A stretch of 64,000 nt of DNA from assembly GCF_002056295.1 (NCBI RefSeq), contig NZ_CP020100.1, forward strand, positions 1,201,501 through 1,265,500, read 5' to 3'. Of the stretch, positions 27,213 to 34,807 are shown piece by piece. The notes below the pieces were generated by a model. That model did not search any database and had not been told where the DNA came from. It saw only the letters and a list, made by a program, of their open reading frames with translations. The translations under genes and the position numbers were made by a program. Origin of the DNA: Halopseudomonas phragmitis. GTDB taxonomy: Bacteria > Pseudomonadota > Gammaproteobacteria > Pseudomonadales > Pseudomonadaceae. The first letter of the stretch is position 1. Each line of letters opens with the position of its first letter.

Positions 27213-28210
27213 GTCGCAAACCAACCACCAGCCAGGAAAGCCGGCGCAAGGCGCCCAGTGGCGCGGCCCGTTCCCGGCGCGACTGGCGGCACCCGCTGCG
27301 CAGTTGGAGTGGCAGCCACCGGGCCAGTGCCCGGCAGGCACTGGAGCGTGTGCGCCAGCAGCCCTTGAGCAGCCTGATGACTGTGCTGGTCATGACCATC
27401 GCGCTGGCCTTGCCGATGGGCCTGACCGTATTGATCGACCAGATTGAACGGTTGGGGATCGACTGGCAGCGCTCAGCGCAGTTGTCGGTCTACCTGGAAG
27501 ACAGCGTGACTACTGAGCAGGCCAAGACCCTGACAGCACAGGTGGCGGCGCTGGACGGCGTGGCCGATGCCCAATTGCTGGACAAGGATCTGGCTCTGGC
27601 CGAGTTCCAGCAGCATTCCGGGCTGGGTGACGCCCTGCAGCAACTGGCCTACAACCCCTTGCCGGCGGTAATCGTGGTCACTCCCAGCAGCCTGGACGGC
27701 GGCGCGGCGGCATTGCAGCCACTGCGCGATCAACTGGCCGCTCTGACAGGGGTCGAGCTGGTGCAGATCGATCTGCAGTGGGTCGAGCGCCTGAGTGCCA
27801 TCCTCGGGGTGTTCGAGCGCTTTACCGGCGCCCTGGCGCTGATGCTGATTTTGGCGCTGCTGCTGGTGATGACCAACACCATCCGGCTGGCGATCGAAAG
27901 CCGGCGTGAAGAGATTCTGGTGGTCAAGCTGGTCGGCGGCACCGATGCCTTCGTGCGCCGGCCGTTTCTGTATATCGGCGTGCTCTACGGGCTGATTGCC
28001 GGGCTGCTGGCCTGGGGCCTGTTGAGCCTGGGCCTGGCCTGGCTGAATGCCAGCGTGCGTCAGGTCGCAGCCCTGTACTACAGCGACTTTGCCCTGTCCG
28101 GCATGCCGCTGGCCGACGGTCTGACCCTGCTGGCCGGGGCCATGCTGCTGGGTCTGGCCGGCGCCTGGCTGGCGGTTGGACGACACATCCGGGACATCGA
28201 GCCGCAGTAG
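27209..28210 (+). CDS. ftsX: Cell division permease-like protein FtsX
   Basis: FtsX is the membrane partner of FtsE and passes ATP-driven conformational change to periplasmic EnvC. It has 333 residues: an unusually basic cytoplasmic N-terminus (about 1-45), a first membrane span (SLMTVLVMTIALALPMGLTVL, about 55-75), a periplasmic loop to about residue 205, then three more spans in the C-terminal third. The basic N-terminal extension is typical of the Pseudomonas protein. The gene is followed by the rpoH promoter. Confidence 0.97.
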   Translation: MSRKPTTSQESRRKAPSGAARSRRDWRHPLRSWSGSHRASARQALERVRQQPLSSLMTVLVMTIALALPMGLTVLIDQIERLGIDWQRSAQLSVYLEDSVTTEQAKTLTAQVAALDGVADAQLLDKDLALAEFQQHSGLGDALQQLAYNPLPAVIVVTPSSLDGGAAALQPLRDQLAALTGVELVQIDLQWVERLSAILGVFERFTGALALMLILALLLVMTNTIRLAIESRREEILVVKLVGGTDAFVRRPFLYIGVLYGLIAGLLAWGLLSLGLAWLNASVRQVAALYYSDFALSGMPLADGLTLLAGAMLLGLAGAWLAVGRHIRDIEPQ

Positions 28211-28246
28211 CCTGCGGCCCTTATGTTTCGGAACTTTTACCCCGGT

Positions 28247-28275
28247 TTCACAGTCCGATTGGGCAGTGATACACT
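28247..28275 (+). promoter_or_regulatory. Putative sigma-70 promoter of rpoH
   Basis: A -35 hexamer TTCACA (28247-28252) and a -10 hexamer TACACT (28270-28275) are separated by exactly 17 bases, and TG lies one base before the -10 (extended -10). The site is 29 bases upstream of the rpoH start codon and would give a very short leader. Confidence 0.6.
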
Positions 28276-28303
28276 GCACCGTCTTTACATGGGGAGTTCA
28301 AAC

Positions 28304-29167
28304 ATGAGCACTGCTTTGCAGCCCGTACATAACCTGGTTCCCGGCGCGAACCTGGAGGCTTATGTCCAGACCGTGAGCAGCATCCCGGTACTCAGTGCCG
28401 AGGAAGAGCGCGAGCTTGCGGATCGTTTGTTCTACCACGAGGATCTGGACGCCGCGCGCCAACTGGTCATGTCGCACCTGCGTTTCGTTGTGCACATTGC
28501 CCGCAGCTATTCCGGCTATGGTCTGGCCCAGGCCGATCTGGTTCAGGAAGGCAATGTCGGCCTGATGAAGGCGGTCAAGCGCTTCAACCCGGAAATGGGC
28601 GTACGTCTGGTGTCCTTCGCCGTGCACTGGATTCGCGCCGAGATTCACGAGTTCATCCTGCGCAACTGGCGCATCGTCAAGGTTGCCACCACCAAGGCCC
28701 AGCGCAAACTGTTCTTCAACCTGCGCAGCGCCAAGAAAAAGCTGGCCTGGCTCAACCACGATGAAGTCAACGCCGTAGCCGAAGACCTCGGCGTGGCCGC
28801 CCACGAAGTGCGCGAGATGGAAAGCCGTCTGTACGGCCAGGATCTGGGCTTTGACGCTGGCGCCGACGATGACGACGACGCCACCTACGCGCCGGTTCAC
28901 TATCTGGAAGACAAGCGCTACGACCCGGCCACCCTGCTGGAGTCAGCCGACTGGTCGGACAACTCGGTCGGCCATCTGCAGCAAGGCCTGGCCAGTCTCG
29001 ACGAGCGCAGCCGCGACATTCTCTATCAGCGCTGGCTGGCCGAAGAAAAGGCCACCCTGCATGAGCTGGCAGCCAAGTACCAGGTCTCGGCGGAACGCAT
29101 CCGCCAACTGGAAAAGAACGCCATGAACAAGCTGAAGAAAAATCTGGAGGCCGAGGTCGCGGCCTGA
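28304..29167 (+). CDS. rpoH: RNA polymerase heat-shock sigma factor RpoH
   Basis: RpoH (sigma-32) directs RNA polymerase to heat-shock promoters. The 287 residues show region 2 ([17 protein letters not shown] and [15 protein letters not shown]), the diagnostic RpoH box QRKLFFNLR (about 132-140), and a region 4 helix-turn-helix ([20 protein letters not shown]). The ATG at 28304 is preferred because GGGGAG lies just upstream; the frame extends to 28223 without a ribosome site. It closes the ftsYEX-rpoH cluster. RpoH is normally regulated at translation and protein stability; the short leader was not folded here. Confidence 0.97.
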   Translation: MSTALQPVHNLVPGANLEAYVQTVSSIPVLSAEEERELADRLFYHEDLDAARQLVMSHLRFVVHIARSYSGYGLAQADLVQEGNVGLMKAVKRFNPEMGVRLVSFAVHWIRAEIHEFILRNWRIVKVATTKAQRKLFFNLRSAKKKLAWLNHDEVNAVAEDLGVAAHEVREMESRLYGQDLGFDAGADDDDDATYAPVHYLEDKRYDPATLLESADWSDNSVGHLQQGLASLDERSRDILYQRWLAEEKATLHELAAKYQVSAERIRQLEKNAMNKLKKNLEAEVAA

Positions 29168-29195
29168 CGCGTCCGGCTTCGAGCGCTTTACTACA

Positions 29196-29219
29196 GGGCA
29201 TCCCACGGGATGCCCTTTT
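29196..29219 (+). terminator. Rho-independent terminator after rpoH
   Basis: A perfect 9-bp stem (GGGCATCCC / GGGATGCCC) with a 2-base gap between the arms is followed by TTTT, 28 bases after the rpoH stop. In practice the outer arm pairs form a stem of about 8 with a small loop. It separates rpoH from the downstream hypothetical gene. Confidence 0.85.
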
Positions 29220-29243
29220 GCTGTCCAAGGGGGACAAAACTGA

Positions 29244-29843
29244 ATGGATACCCGAATGCGTGTGCGTATTGCCACGATCCTGAGTGCGGTAGTGCTGAGC
29301 TTTTTTGCTCTGGGCTACTGGATGGGCGGTGAAGACACCGCAGAGCCGCTGGCCTGGCAAGAACGCTATAACGACGCGCTATGGGTGCCGCTCAAGGAGC
29401 GCCAGCTGGAACTGGGCACGCTTGAGCGCACCCTGGGCGAGGGTCGGCTGTGGCTGATCAGTGCCGATGACCAGCCGCTGCTGGTCAGCCGTTATGGCCT
29501 GCAGAGCGATGGGCAGGCCTGGCGCGTGCAGGCGGTAGTCGAGCTGAACGCCGAGCAGATGGACAGTCTGGTTCAGGCCCAGGCCTGGCAACCCGGCCAG
29601 CACGACCAGCCGTTGTCACCAGCGGTTGGTGAAGCGCTGGCAGCACAAGCGATCAGCCGGCTCAGTCTGATCCCGGCCGAGGCCGTAGATGTAGAGCAGA
29701 TTCAGGCCACCTTCGGTAACCCGGATATGCGTCTGGAAGTAGCCGAAGGTGAAGCCTGGGTCTATCCCAAGGCTGGGGTGGTGATCGCCGTGACCGGCGA
29801 GCAGGCCCACTCGGTTATGTATGGCCTGCAGGGCGGGTTGTAA
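29244..29843 (+). CDS. Hypothetical membrane-anchored protein
   Basis: The 199-residue protein has one N-terminal hydrophobic segment (IATILSAVVLSFFALGYWMGG, about 9-29) that could be a signal anchor. The remainder is a soluble, acidic domain with no motif that I recognise. The start at 29244 has a good ribosome site (AAGGGGGA). From memory the equivalent slot in P. aeruginosa (between rpoH and mtgA) also holds a hypothetical protein of similar size, so it appears to be a conserved pseudomonad gene. It is convergent with mtgA with one base between the stops. Confidence 0.8.
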   Translation: MDTRMRVRIATILSAVVLSFFALGYWMGGEDTAEPLAWQERYNDALWVPLKERQLELGTLERTLGEGRLWLISADDQPLLVSRYGLQSDGQAWRVQAVVELNAEQMDSLVQAQAWQPGQHDQPLSPAVGEALAAQAISRLSLIPAEAVDVEQIQATFGNPDMRLEVAEGEAWVYPKAGVVIAVTGEQAHSVMYGLQGGL

Positions 29844-29844
29844 C

Positions 29845-30603
29845 TCAAGCCCCACTCAACCTTTCACGCCAATAAGTAAAACTGAGCCACTGCGGCGCGC
29901 CACGCCTGGCCTCCACCTGATCGAGATAGTGGCGGCCACCCAGTTGCCGGGTCTGGCGTTGAATCCAGTTGGCCCGGTTCTGGACATGGGCCGGCGGGTT
30001 GGCCGCACTCCATTGCCGGGGATTGGGCAGTACCGCCGCCAGCAGCGCACTCTGGCGCTGTGACAGGTAACTGCCACCGATGCCGAAGTGATGGCGGGCC
30101 GCCGCCTCGACGCCGAACACACCGTCATCCCACTCGACGATGTTCAGGTACATCTCCAAAATCCGCTGCTTGGGCCACAGCAGTTCGATCCAGAAGGTGT
30201 ACCAGGCCTCCAGCCCCTTGCGCGGCCAACTGCGGCCAGACCAGAGAAACAGATTCTTGGCCACCTGTTGGCTGATGGTACTGGCGCCGCGCAGGTTGCC
30301 GCCCCGACGGTTGTGCTCCAGCGCCGCGCGGATAGCGGCCAGATCAAAACCGCCATGATTGGCGAAATGCTGGTCTTCAGCGGCGATCACCGCCATTTTC
30401 ATACTGTCCGGGATATGGTCATACCTCAGCCACTGGTGTTGAATCACCAGAGCGTTTTCACCGCCGCGGGCCTGCAGCCAGCGCTCAAACATCAGCATCG
30501 AACCGGGTGCCGGCGCCCAGCGCAGTACAATCACCGGCAGCAGGCTGATCAGCAGCAGGATCAGCAGCCACTTGGCGGTTTTGCGTAGTATGGTCTTTAA
30601 CAT
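29845..30603 (-). CDS. mtgA: Monofunctional peptidoglycan glycosyltransferase
   Basis: This GT51 enzyme polymerises lipid II into glycan strands but lacks a transpeptidase domain. The 252 residues begin with a membrane anchor (WLLILLLISLLPVIVL, about 12-27). The GT51 motifs are EDQHFANHGGFD (catalytic glutamate), GGSTISQQ-like GASTISQQVAKNLFLW, and RSWPRKGLEAWYT. The ATG at 30603 starts just before the anchor; the frame runs on to 30762 but with no family similarity. It is divergent from the DUF423 gene, with 58 bases between the start codons. Confidence 0.95.
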   Translation of the reverse strand: MLKTILRKTAKWLLILLLISLLPVIVLRWAPAPGSMLMFERWLQARGGENALVIQHQWLRYDHIPDSMKMAVIAAEDQHFANHGGFDLAAIRAALEHNRRGGNLRGASTISQQVAKNLFLWSGRSWPRKGLEAWYTFWIELLWPKQRILEMYLNIVEWDDGVFGVEAAARHHFGIGGSYLSQRQSALLAAVLPNPRQWSAANPPAHVQNRANWIQRQTRQLGGRHYLDQVEARRGAPQWLSFTYWRERLSGA

Positions 30604-30661
30604 GGCAGGCCGGACTGACAGCGTTTCTGAAGGTCCGGCCAGTATAGATCGGGGGAATTGC

Positions 30662-31036
30662 ATGGCCAAACTCTTGTTGCTGCTGGCCTCGCTCAGCGGA
30701 TTTACTGGCGTGGCGCTCGGCGCCTTTGCCGCCCACGGGTTACGCAGCCGGCTGCCGGACAACCTGCTGGCCGCCTTTCAGACCGGCGTGCAGTACCAGC
30801 TCTGGCATACGGCGGCGCTGATCGGCGTCGCCTTGCTGCTGTTGCGCTTTCCTGACTCGGGGCTGTTCAAGGTCGCCGGTGGGTTGTTTGTGGCCGGTAT
30901 TGTGCTGTTTTCCGGCAGCCTCTATGTGCTGGCGCTGAGCGGGCTGGGCAAGCTCGGGATCATTACCCCGTTCGGTGGCGTGTGCTTCCTGCTGGCCTGG
31001 CTGCTGTTGGGCATAGGCGCCTGGCGGGCGCTGTAA
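30662..31036 (+). CDS. DUF423 membrane protein
   Basis: The 124-residue protein has four hydrophobic spans and the DUF423 signature GALGAFAAHGL (here GVALGAFAAHGL, about 16-27), followed by FQTGVQYQLWHTAALI and FSGSLYVLAL, LGIITPFGGVCFL. Members such as YgdD are small inner-membrane proteins of unknown function. The start at 30662 follows GGGGGAA with good spacing. thiS follows 57 bases later on the same strand. Confidence 0.92.
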   Translation: MAKLLLLLASLSGFTGVALGAFAAHGLRSRLPDNLLAAFQTGVQYQLWHTAALIGVALLLLRFPDSGLFKVAGGLFVAGIVLFSGSLYVLALSGLGKLGIITPFGGVCFLLAWLLLGIGAWRAL

Positions 31037-31093
31037 GAGGGCACCGTTTCGCGCTATCATAGCCGCTTTGCGCAAACCTCCACCGAGTAGTCC

Positions 31094-31294
31094 ATGCATA
31101 TCCAACTCAATGGCGAAGCCTATGAGCTTAACCAGCCGCTGACGCTGGCCGAGCTGGTCGAGCATTTGGGCCTGACCGGCAAGCGTCTGGCCGTCGAACA
31201 CAACCTGGAGATCGTGCCGCGCAGCCAGCACGGCGACATCCGCCTGAGCGATGGCGACCGGGTGGAAATCGTCCATGCCATCGGTGGCGGCTGA
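31094..31294 (+). CDS. thiS: Sulfur carrier protein ThiS
   Basis: This ubiquitin-like sulfur carrier is used in thiazole formation. The C-terminal Gly-Gly (here ending in IGGG) is adenylated by ThiF and then thiocarboxylated to donate sulfur to ThiG. The 66-residue length, the beta-grasp pattern (MHIQLNGEAYEL, TLAELVEHLGL, AVEHNLEIVPRSQ, DGDRVEIVHAIGGG) and its position directly before thiG support the call. No TPP riboswitch fits in the short upstream gap. Confidence 0.96.
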   Translation: MHIQLNGEAYELNQPLTLAELVEHLGLTGKRLAVEHNLEIVPRSQHGDIRLSDGDRVEIVHAIGGG

Positions 31295-31349
31295 TCTGCA
31301 CCCGCGCCGCCCCTAACCGTTTCCAGCCCGCCCCAACCCGGAGAGCCCC

Positions 31350-32141
31350 ATGACCGACCTCACTCAGGATGCCTTTGAAATCGCCGGCGTACGTTACAAC
31401 TCACGGCTGCTGGTGGGCACCGGCAAATACAAGGACCTGGAAGAAACCCGCCAGGCCATCGAAGCCTCCGGCGCCGAGATCGTCACCGTCGCCATCCGCC
31501 GCACCAACATCGGTCAGAACCCTGGCGAGCCCAACCTGCTCGACGTGATCCCGCCGGATCGCTACACCATTCTGCCCAACACCGCCGGCTGCTACACCGC
31601 CGAAGATGCCGTGCGCACCTGCAAACTGGCACGCGAACTGCTCGACGGCCACAAGCTGGTCAAGCTGGAAGTACTGGCCGACCAGAAAACCCTGTTCCCC
31701 AACGTGGTAGAAACCCTCAAGGCCGCCGAAGTGCTGGTCAAAGACGGCTTCGACGTCATGGTCTACACCAGCGACGACCCGATCATCGCCCGCGAACTGG
31801 CCGCCATGGGCTGCGTCGCCGTCATGCCGCTGGCCGGCCTGATCGGCTCCGGCATGGGCATCTGCAACCCCTGGAACCTGCGCATCATCCTCGAAGAAGC
31901 CACCGTGCCGGTGCTGGTCGATGCCGGGGTCGGCACCGCCTCCGACGCCACCGTAGCGATGGAGCTGGGCTGCGCCGCCGTACTGATGAACACCGCCATC
32001 GCCCACGCCAAACAGCCTGTGCTGATGGCCGAAGCCATGAAGCACGCCATCATCGCCGGGCGCGCCGCCTACCTGGCCGGACGCATGCCGCGCAAACTCT
32101 ACGCCAGCGCCTCTTCGCCGCTGGATGGCACTTTTTTCTGA
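31350..32141 (+). CDS. thiG: Thiazole synthase
   Basis: ThiG forms thiazole phosphate from 1-deoxy-D-xylulose 5-phosphate, dehydroglycine and ThiS-thiocarboxylate in thiamine synthesis. The 263-residue TIM barrel carries the Schiff-base lysine region ([16 protein letters not shown]), [16 protein letters not shown], and [20 protein letters not shown]. The ribosome site GGAGAG precedes the ATG. The stop codon at 32139-32141 coincides with the first base of a small inverted-repeat element, so the element inserted at, or contributes to, the gene's 3' end. Confidence 0.97.
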   Translation: MTDLTQDAFEIAGVRYNSRLLVGTGKYKDLEETRQAIEASGAEIVTVAIRRTNIGQNPGEPNLLDVIPPDRYTILPNTAGCYTAEDAVRTCKLARELLDGHKLVKLEVLADQKTLFPNVVETLKAAEVLVKDGFDVMVYTSDDPIIARELAAMGCVAVMPLAGLIGSGMGICNPWNLRIILEEATVPVLVDAGVGTASDATVAMELGCAAVLMNTAIAHAKQPVLMAEAMKHAIIAGRAAYLAGRMPRKLYASASSPLDGTFF

Positions 32142-32282
32142 GAATGCGTCTACGGACTGCTGCGCGTCGGCCCTACTGCGTTAAAAACAGGCTCGGAATG
32201 CTCATTTACAACTCGTAAACTCCGCTTCCTCGCCTGTTTTTGCCTTGTATGGCTCTAGCTCGCTAGACCGTAAACACATTCT
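32141..32282. mobile_element. MITE-like element downstream of thiG
   Basis: About 142 bases, bounded by imperfect 15-base terminal inverted repeats (AGAATGCGTCTACGG at the left; CCGTAAACACATTCT at the right). The core contains TACTGCGTTAAAAACAG, ATGCTCATTTACA, GTAAACT and CTGTTTTTGCCTTG in order, giving a long internal hairpin. The same core is in the elements at 47300-47457 and 54895-55140, which have different termini. No coding sequence. Confidence 0.7.
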
Positions 32283-32311
32283 ACGAACTTTTATTTTTTC
32301 GAGGCCTACCG

Positions 32312-33028
32312 ATGACCGACAAGCCTGAAAGCGATAGCTCCGTCGCCCCTGAACACCGCCGCACCATCAAGAGCTTCGTCATGCGCGCCGGGCGCATGAC
32401 CGAAGCCCAGCAACGTGGTGTAGAGCAGGGCTGGCCGCAGTTTGGCCTGAACCTGGAGCAAGGGCTGCTGGATCTGGATCAGGTCTTTGGCCGCAGCGCC
32501 CCGCGCAGCCTGGAAATCGGCTTCGGCATGGGCCAGTCGCTGCTGGAAATGGCGGAAAAGGCCCCCGAGCAGGACTTTATCGGCATCGAAGTGCACCGCC
32601 CCGGCGTCGGCTCGCTGCTCAATGGCGCGCTCAAGGCCGGCCTGACCAACCTGCGGGTCTATGACTGCGACGCCATCGAAGTGCTCGACAAGGCCATCCC
32701 CGATGCCAGCCTCGACCGCCTGATGCTGTTCTTCCCCGACCCCTGGCACAAGAAAAAGCACCACAAGCGCCGCATCGTCCAACTGGCCTTTGCCGAAAAA
32801 GTCCGGCAGAAACTCAAGGTCGGCGGCATCTTCCACATGGCCACCGACTGGCAACCCTACGCCGAGCACATGCTGGAAATCATGAACGCCGCCCCCGGCT
32901 ACCGCAACCAGTCCCCCGACGGCACCTGGGTCCCTCGCCCGGAAGAACGCCCGATCACCAATTTCGAGAAGCGTGGCGAGCGGCTGGGGCATGGGGTGTG
33001 GGATTTGAAGTTTGAGCGGGTGGAGTGA
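32312..33028 (+). CDS. trmB: tRNA (guanine-N7)-methyltransferase
   Basis: TrmB places m7G at position 46 of tRNA variable loops using S-adenosylmethionine. The 238 residues include the SAM site [15 protein letters not shown] (about 66-80), [15 protein letters not shown], and the diagnostic [17 protein letters not shown] motif (about 147-163). The C-terminal [20 protein letters not shown] motif is typical. It is followed by a strong terminator. The upstream 170 bases are mostly the MITE-like element. Confidence 0.97.
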   Translation: MTDKPESDSSVAPEHRRTIKSFVMRAGRMTEAQQRGVEQGWPQFGLNLEQGLLDLDQVFGRSAPRSLEIGFGMGQSLLEMAEKAPEQDFIGIEVHRPGVGSLLNGALKAGLTNLRVYDCDAIEVLDKAIPDASLDRLMLFFPDPWHKKKHHKRRIVQLAFAEKVRQKLKVGGIFHMATDWQPYAEHMLEIMNAAPGYRNQSPDGTWVPRPEERPITNFEKRGERLGHGVWDLKFERVE

Positions 33029-33080
33029 GGGGAAGGTACTGTTCACTTGGATTGCTTCTGAACCAGTGCGTGTGAAACGA

Positions 33081-33106
33081 AAAACCGGGCCTAGTGCCCG
33101 GTTTTT
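33081..33106. terminator. Bidirectional terminator between trmB and the DUF3010 gene
   Basis: A 10-bp stem (AAAACCGGGC / GCCCGGTTTT) has a 5-base loop, with a T-run on the plus strand and an A-run that becomes a T-run on the minus strand. It can end both trmB and the convergent DUF3010 gene. Confidence 0.88.
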
Positions 33107-33126
33107 TGTGGGGGTTACGTGGCTTC

Positions 33127-33564
33127 TTATGCGGCGTATTTGTCTTTCATCAGAAACGCATAGGCGGTGGTGAAGGCCGTCTCCTGATAGGCCTTGAGGC
33201 CAGTATCCGCGAACTCAATCTGAATCGGATTGCGTTTCAATAAGTCCTTGATCTCGGTTGTCGACAGAATGACCACATCAAGATCGCTGATCAGTTCAAT
33301 CGCCGCTTCCAGCTTGAAACCCACCGCACCACCGGCAAACTTGCCCTTCATCGGCCGCTGGCGAATAACCACCTTGTCCACAGGGTAATCCTGCATCAGC
33401 TTGGCAAAGGTCTGCTGGAAGTAGCGCAGCTCAGCGGTGCTGTGAACATCTTTCAGCGTCAGCCGCCGGGAGCGGCAGTCAGGCAACTCGAAAATGTCGT
33501 CGCTCAGCGACAGCAGACAGAGATTCACATCGTTACTGTTGATTTCAATGCCACAGACTTTCAT
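33127..33564 (-). CDS. DUF3010 family protein
   Basis: The 145-residue protein matches DUF3010 from its start (MKVCGIEINSNDVNLCLL), its RRLTLKD segment, and the VVIRQRPMKGKFAGGAVGFKLEAAIEL block; the fold looks like a small RNase H/actin-like domain. Function unknown. It is convergent with trmB. The start lies about 140 bases from an insertion-sequence remnant, so this gene is the last clearly native gene before the accessory segment. Confidence 0.88.
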   Translation of the reverse strand: MKVCGIEINSNDVNLCLLSLSDDIFELPDCRSRRLTLKDVHSTAELRYFQQTFAKLMQDYPVDKVVIRQRPMKGKFAGGAVGFKLEAAIELISDLDVVILSTTEIKDLLKRNPIQIEFADTGLKAYQETAFTTAYAFLMKDKYAA

Positions 33565-33727
33565 AGGGTGCTCGATTCGGGTTTATCCGGGCATTGTAGC
33601 GCAAAATGGTTGGGCTATATGGGGCTGCGCCGGCTTGGTGGTTCAGCTCGGTGAGTCATAGGGCAGGGGGCTTTCGAGGAGCTTCTATGGAAAGCTACGC
33701 TGTAATGACCCAGCGGATTTTGCACAC

Positions 33728-34058
33728 CTAAGCCGCTAATTGTTGATAAACCACGCTGGGTGTTTTCATTCCCAGCGCTTGATGAGGGCGTTGTTCGTTG
33801 TAGTACTTGAACCACGCTCTCAGCGTTGTCCTGGCTTCATCCAGTGACTGGAAGTTATGCAGCCAGAGGCACTGCTCTTTTACCGTTCGGATCAGCCGCT
33901 CGACCATTCCGTTCAGCCAGATGCTCGTTGATCCTGGGTTTGGCTTTGGTGGGCCGATAGTAATAGCTGCGCCGGGAAATACCGGACCAGCGACAAGCCT
34001 GGACTACCGTCACCGCATCGCCATTGGCCGCCATCTCGGTCACAACCCGCTCGATCAA
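33728..34058 (-). pseudogene. IS3 transposase orfB, internally deleted
   Basis: The N-terminal part reads MIERVVTEMAANGDAV, QACRWSGISRRSYYYRP; the C-terminal part, in another frame, reads NGMVERLIRTVKEQCLWLHN, then WFKYYNEQRPHQALGMKTPS, ending at the stop at 33728-33730. The two are joined near 33925 with the central DDE catalytic region missing, so the transposase is inactive. The C-terminal sequence is a standard IS3-family integrase ending. Confidence 0.88.
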
Positions 34059-34363
34059 TCGTCGGTCGATTCGAGATGGCGCTGTAACTTTTTTCGGAAC
34101 TTGAGCTCCAGCATGGCCTCTCCATAGGCTTCCTTGAGGTCACGCAGTTGCGACTCGTATTGCTCGGCAATGTCCTTGGGATTGGCCTTCAGAGCATTCT
34201 CCATGCCGGCTTCTGCATCATCCATCCACTTCTCGATCTCTTGCTGGGTGAGATCGTAGTGACGGGCAGCCTACGGAACGGTGGTTTGCCCTCGGTAGAT
34301 TTGCTTGATCAGCTCCGCTTTGCGTTTGGCTGTCCAGCGCTTGATGTCAGGTTCTTGCGTCAT
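34055..34363 (-). pseudogene. IS3 transposase orfA with internal stop
   Basis: The reading frame starts MTQEPDIKRWTAKRKAELIK and continues with a helix-turn-helix and coiled-coil region (ARHYDLTQQEIEKWMDDAE, later EAYGEAMLELKFRKKLQ). Codon 31 is TAG (34271-34273), where the family has a sense codon, so only a 30-residue peptide would be made. It overlaps the start of orfB, as usual for IS3 elements that use programmed frameshifting. Confidence 0.85.
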
Positions 34364-34507
34364 GCTTCACTCCATTTACTGAAGCGACTTTAGCATGTGC
34401 AGGTTTTCACTGGGTCATTACATGGCAGCGTTGTAAGATTCGATCCTCTTCCTTCAGATGCTTTGGCGGTATTGTGTGCCTCACGACAAACTAACCGGAG
34501 ATTTTTC

Positions 34508-34807
34508 ATGGGTCAGAATGTAGTGTTAACACCCGGCCGCCAGATGTACCACTTTGCTCAGCTTCGCGAAGAGGTCGGTGACCTCGGCTTGATCGGATTA
34601 ATGGCTGAAAGGTTGCTCAACACAGTGCACTGCTCTGCAGCTGCGGCCGTGCGGGCCGCTGCAGATCAGTTTGAGATTCTGGAAAAAATGCAAAATGGGG
34701 TTCCCGTATTTTCCGACATGCGGGCAGCAAAGGGACTGGGGCGCATGGGAGACAAGGGTGTAGTTTTGACGATTGACGCCTCAAAAGGCATCGGTCATGA
34801 GAGTTAA
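34508..34807 (+). CDS. Small protein of unknown function, first gene of a two-gene module
   Basis: I do not recognise this 99-residue protein. It starts MGQNVVLTPGRQMYHF, has an alanine-rich helical middle (CSAAAAVRAAADQFEILEKM) and ends in a short beta-prone stretch (KGVVLTIDASKG). There is no signal peptide or membrane segment. The ATG at 34508 follows CCGGAG by 7 bases. Its 3' end overlaps the start of the next gene (ATG at 34797), so the two are probably co-translated. Base composition is visibly more AT-rich than the neighbours, and an IS3 remnant lies just upstream, which suggests horizontal transfer. A partner, antitoxin or sensor role for the large downstream protein is only speculation. 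Confidence 0.65.
   Translation: MGQNVVLTPGRQMYHFAQLREEVGDLGLIGLMAERLLNTVHCSAAAAVRAAADQFEILEKMQNGVPVFSDMRAAKGLGRMGDKGVVLTIDASKGIGHES

Larger units (their letters stand above)
33701..34422 (-). mobile_element. IS3-family insertion sequence remnant
   Basis: A 722-base segment is bounded by inverted ends TGTAATGACCCAG (left, 33701-33713; right, 34410-34422, complementary strand). Inside on the minus strand are a complete-length orfA with one stop mutation and an orfB with a large internal deletion. No clear target duplication flanks the ends. The element is far shorter than an intact IS3-type element and cannot move on its own. Confidence 0.9.

Noticed and set aside
31037-31093. Possible TPP riboswitch before thiS
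   Set aside because: The gap is only 57 bases and contains no thi-box sequence.
33855-34058. A 67-codon frame as a separate small gene
   Set aside because: It is the N-terminal part of the deleted IS3 orfB running out of frame after the deletion.
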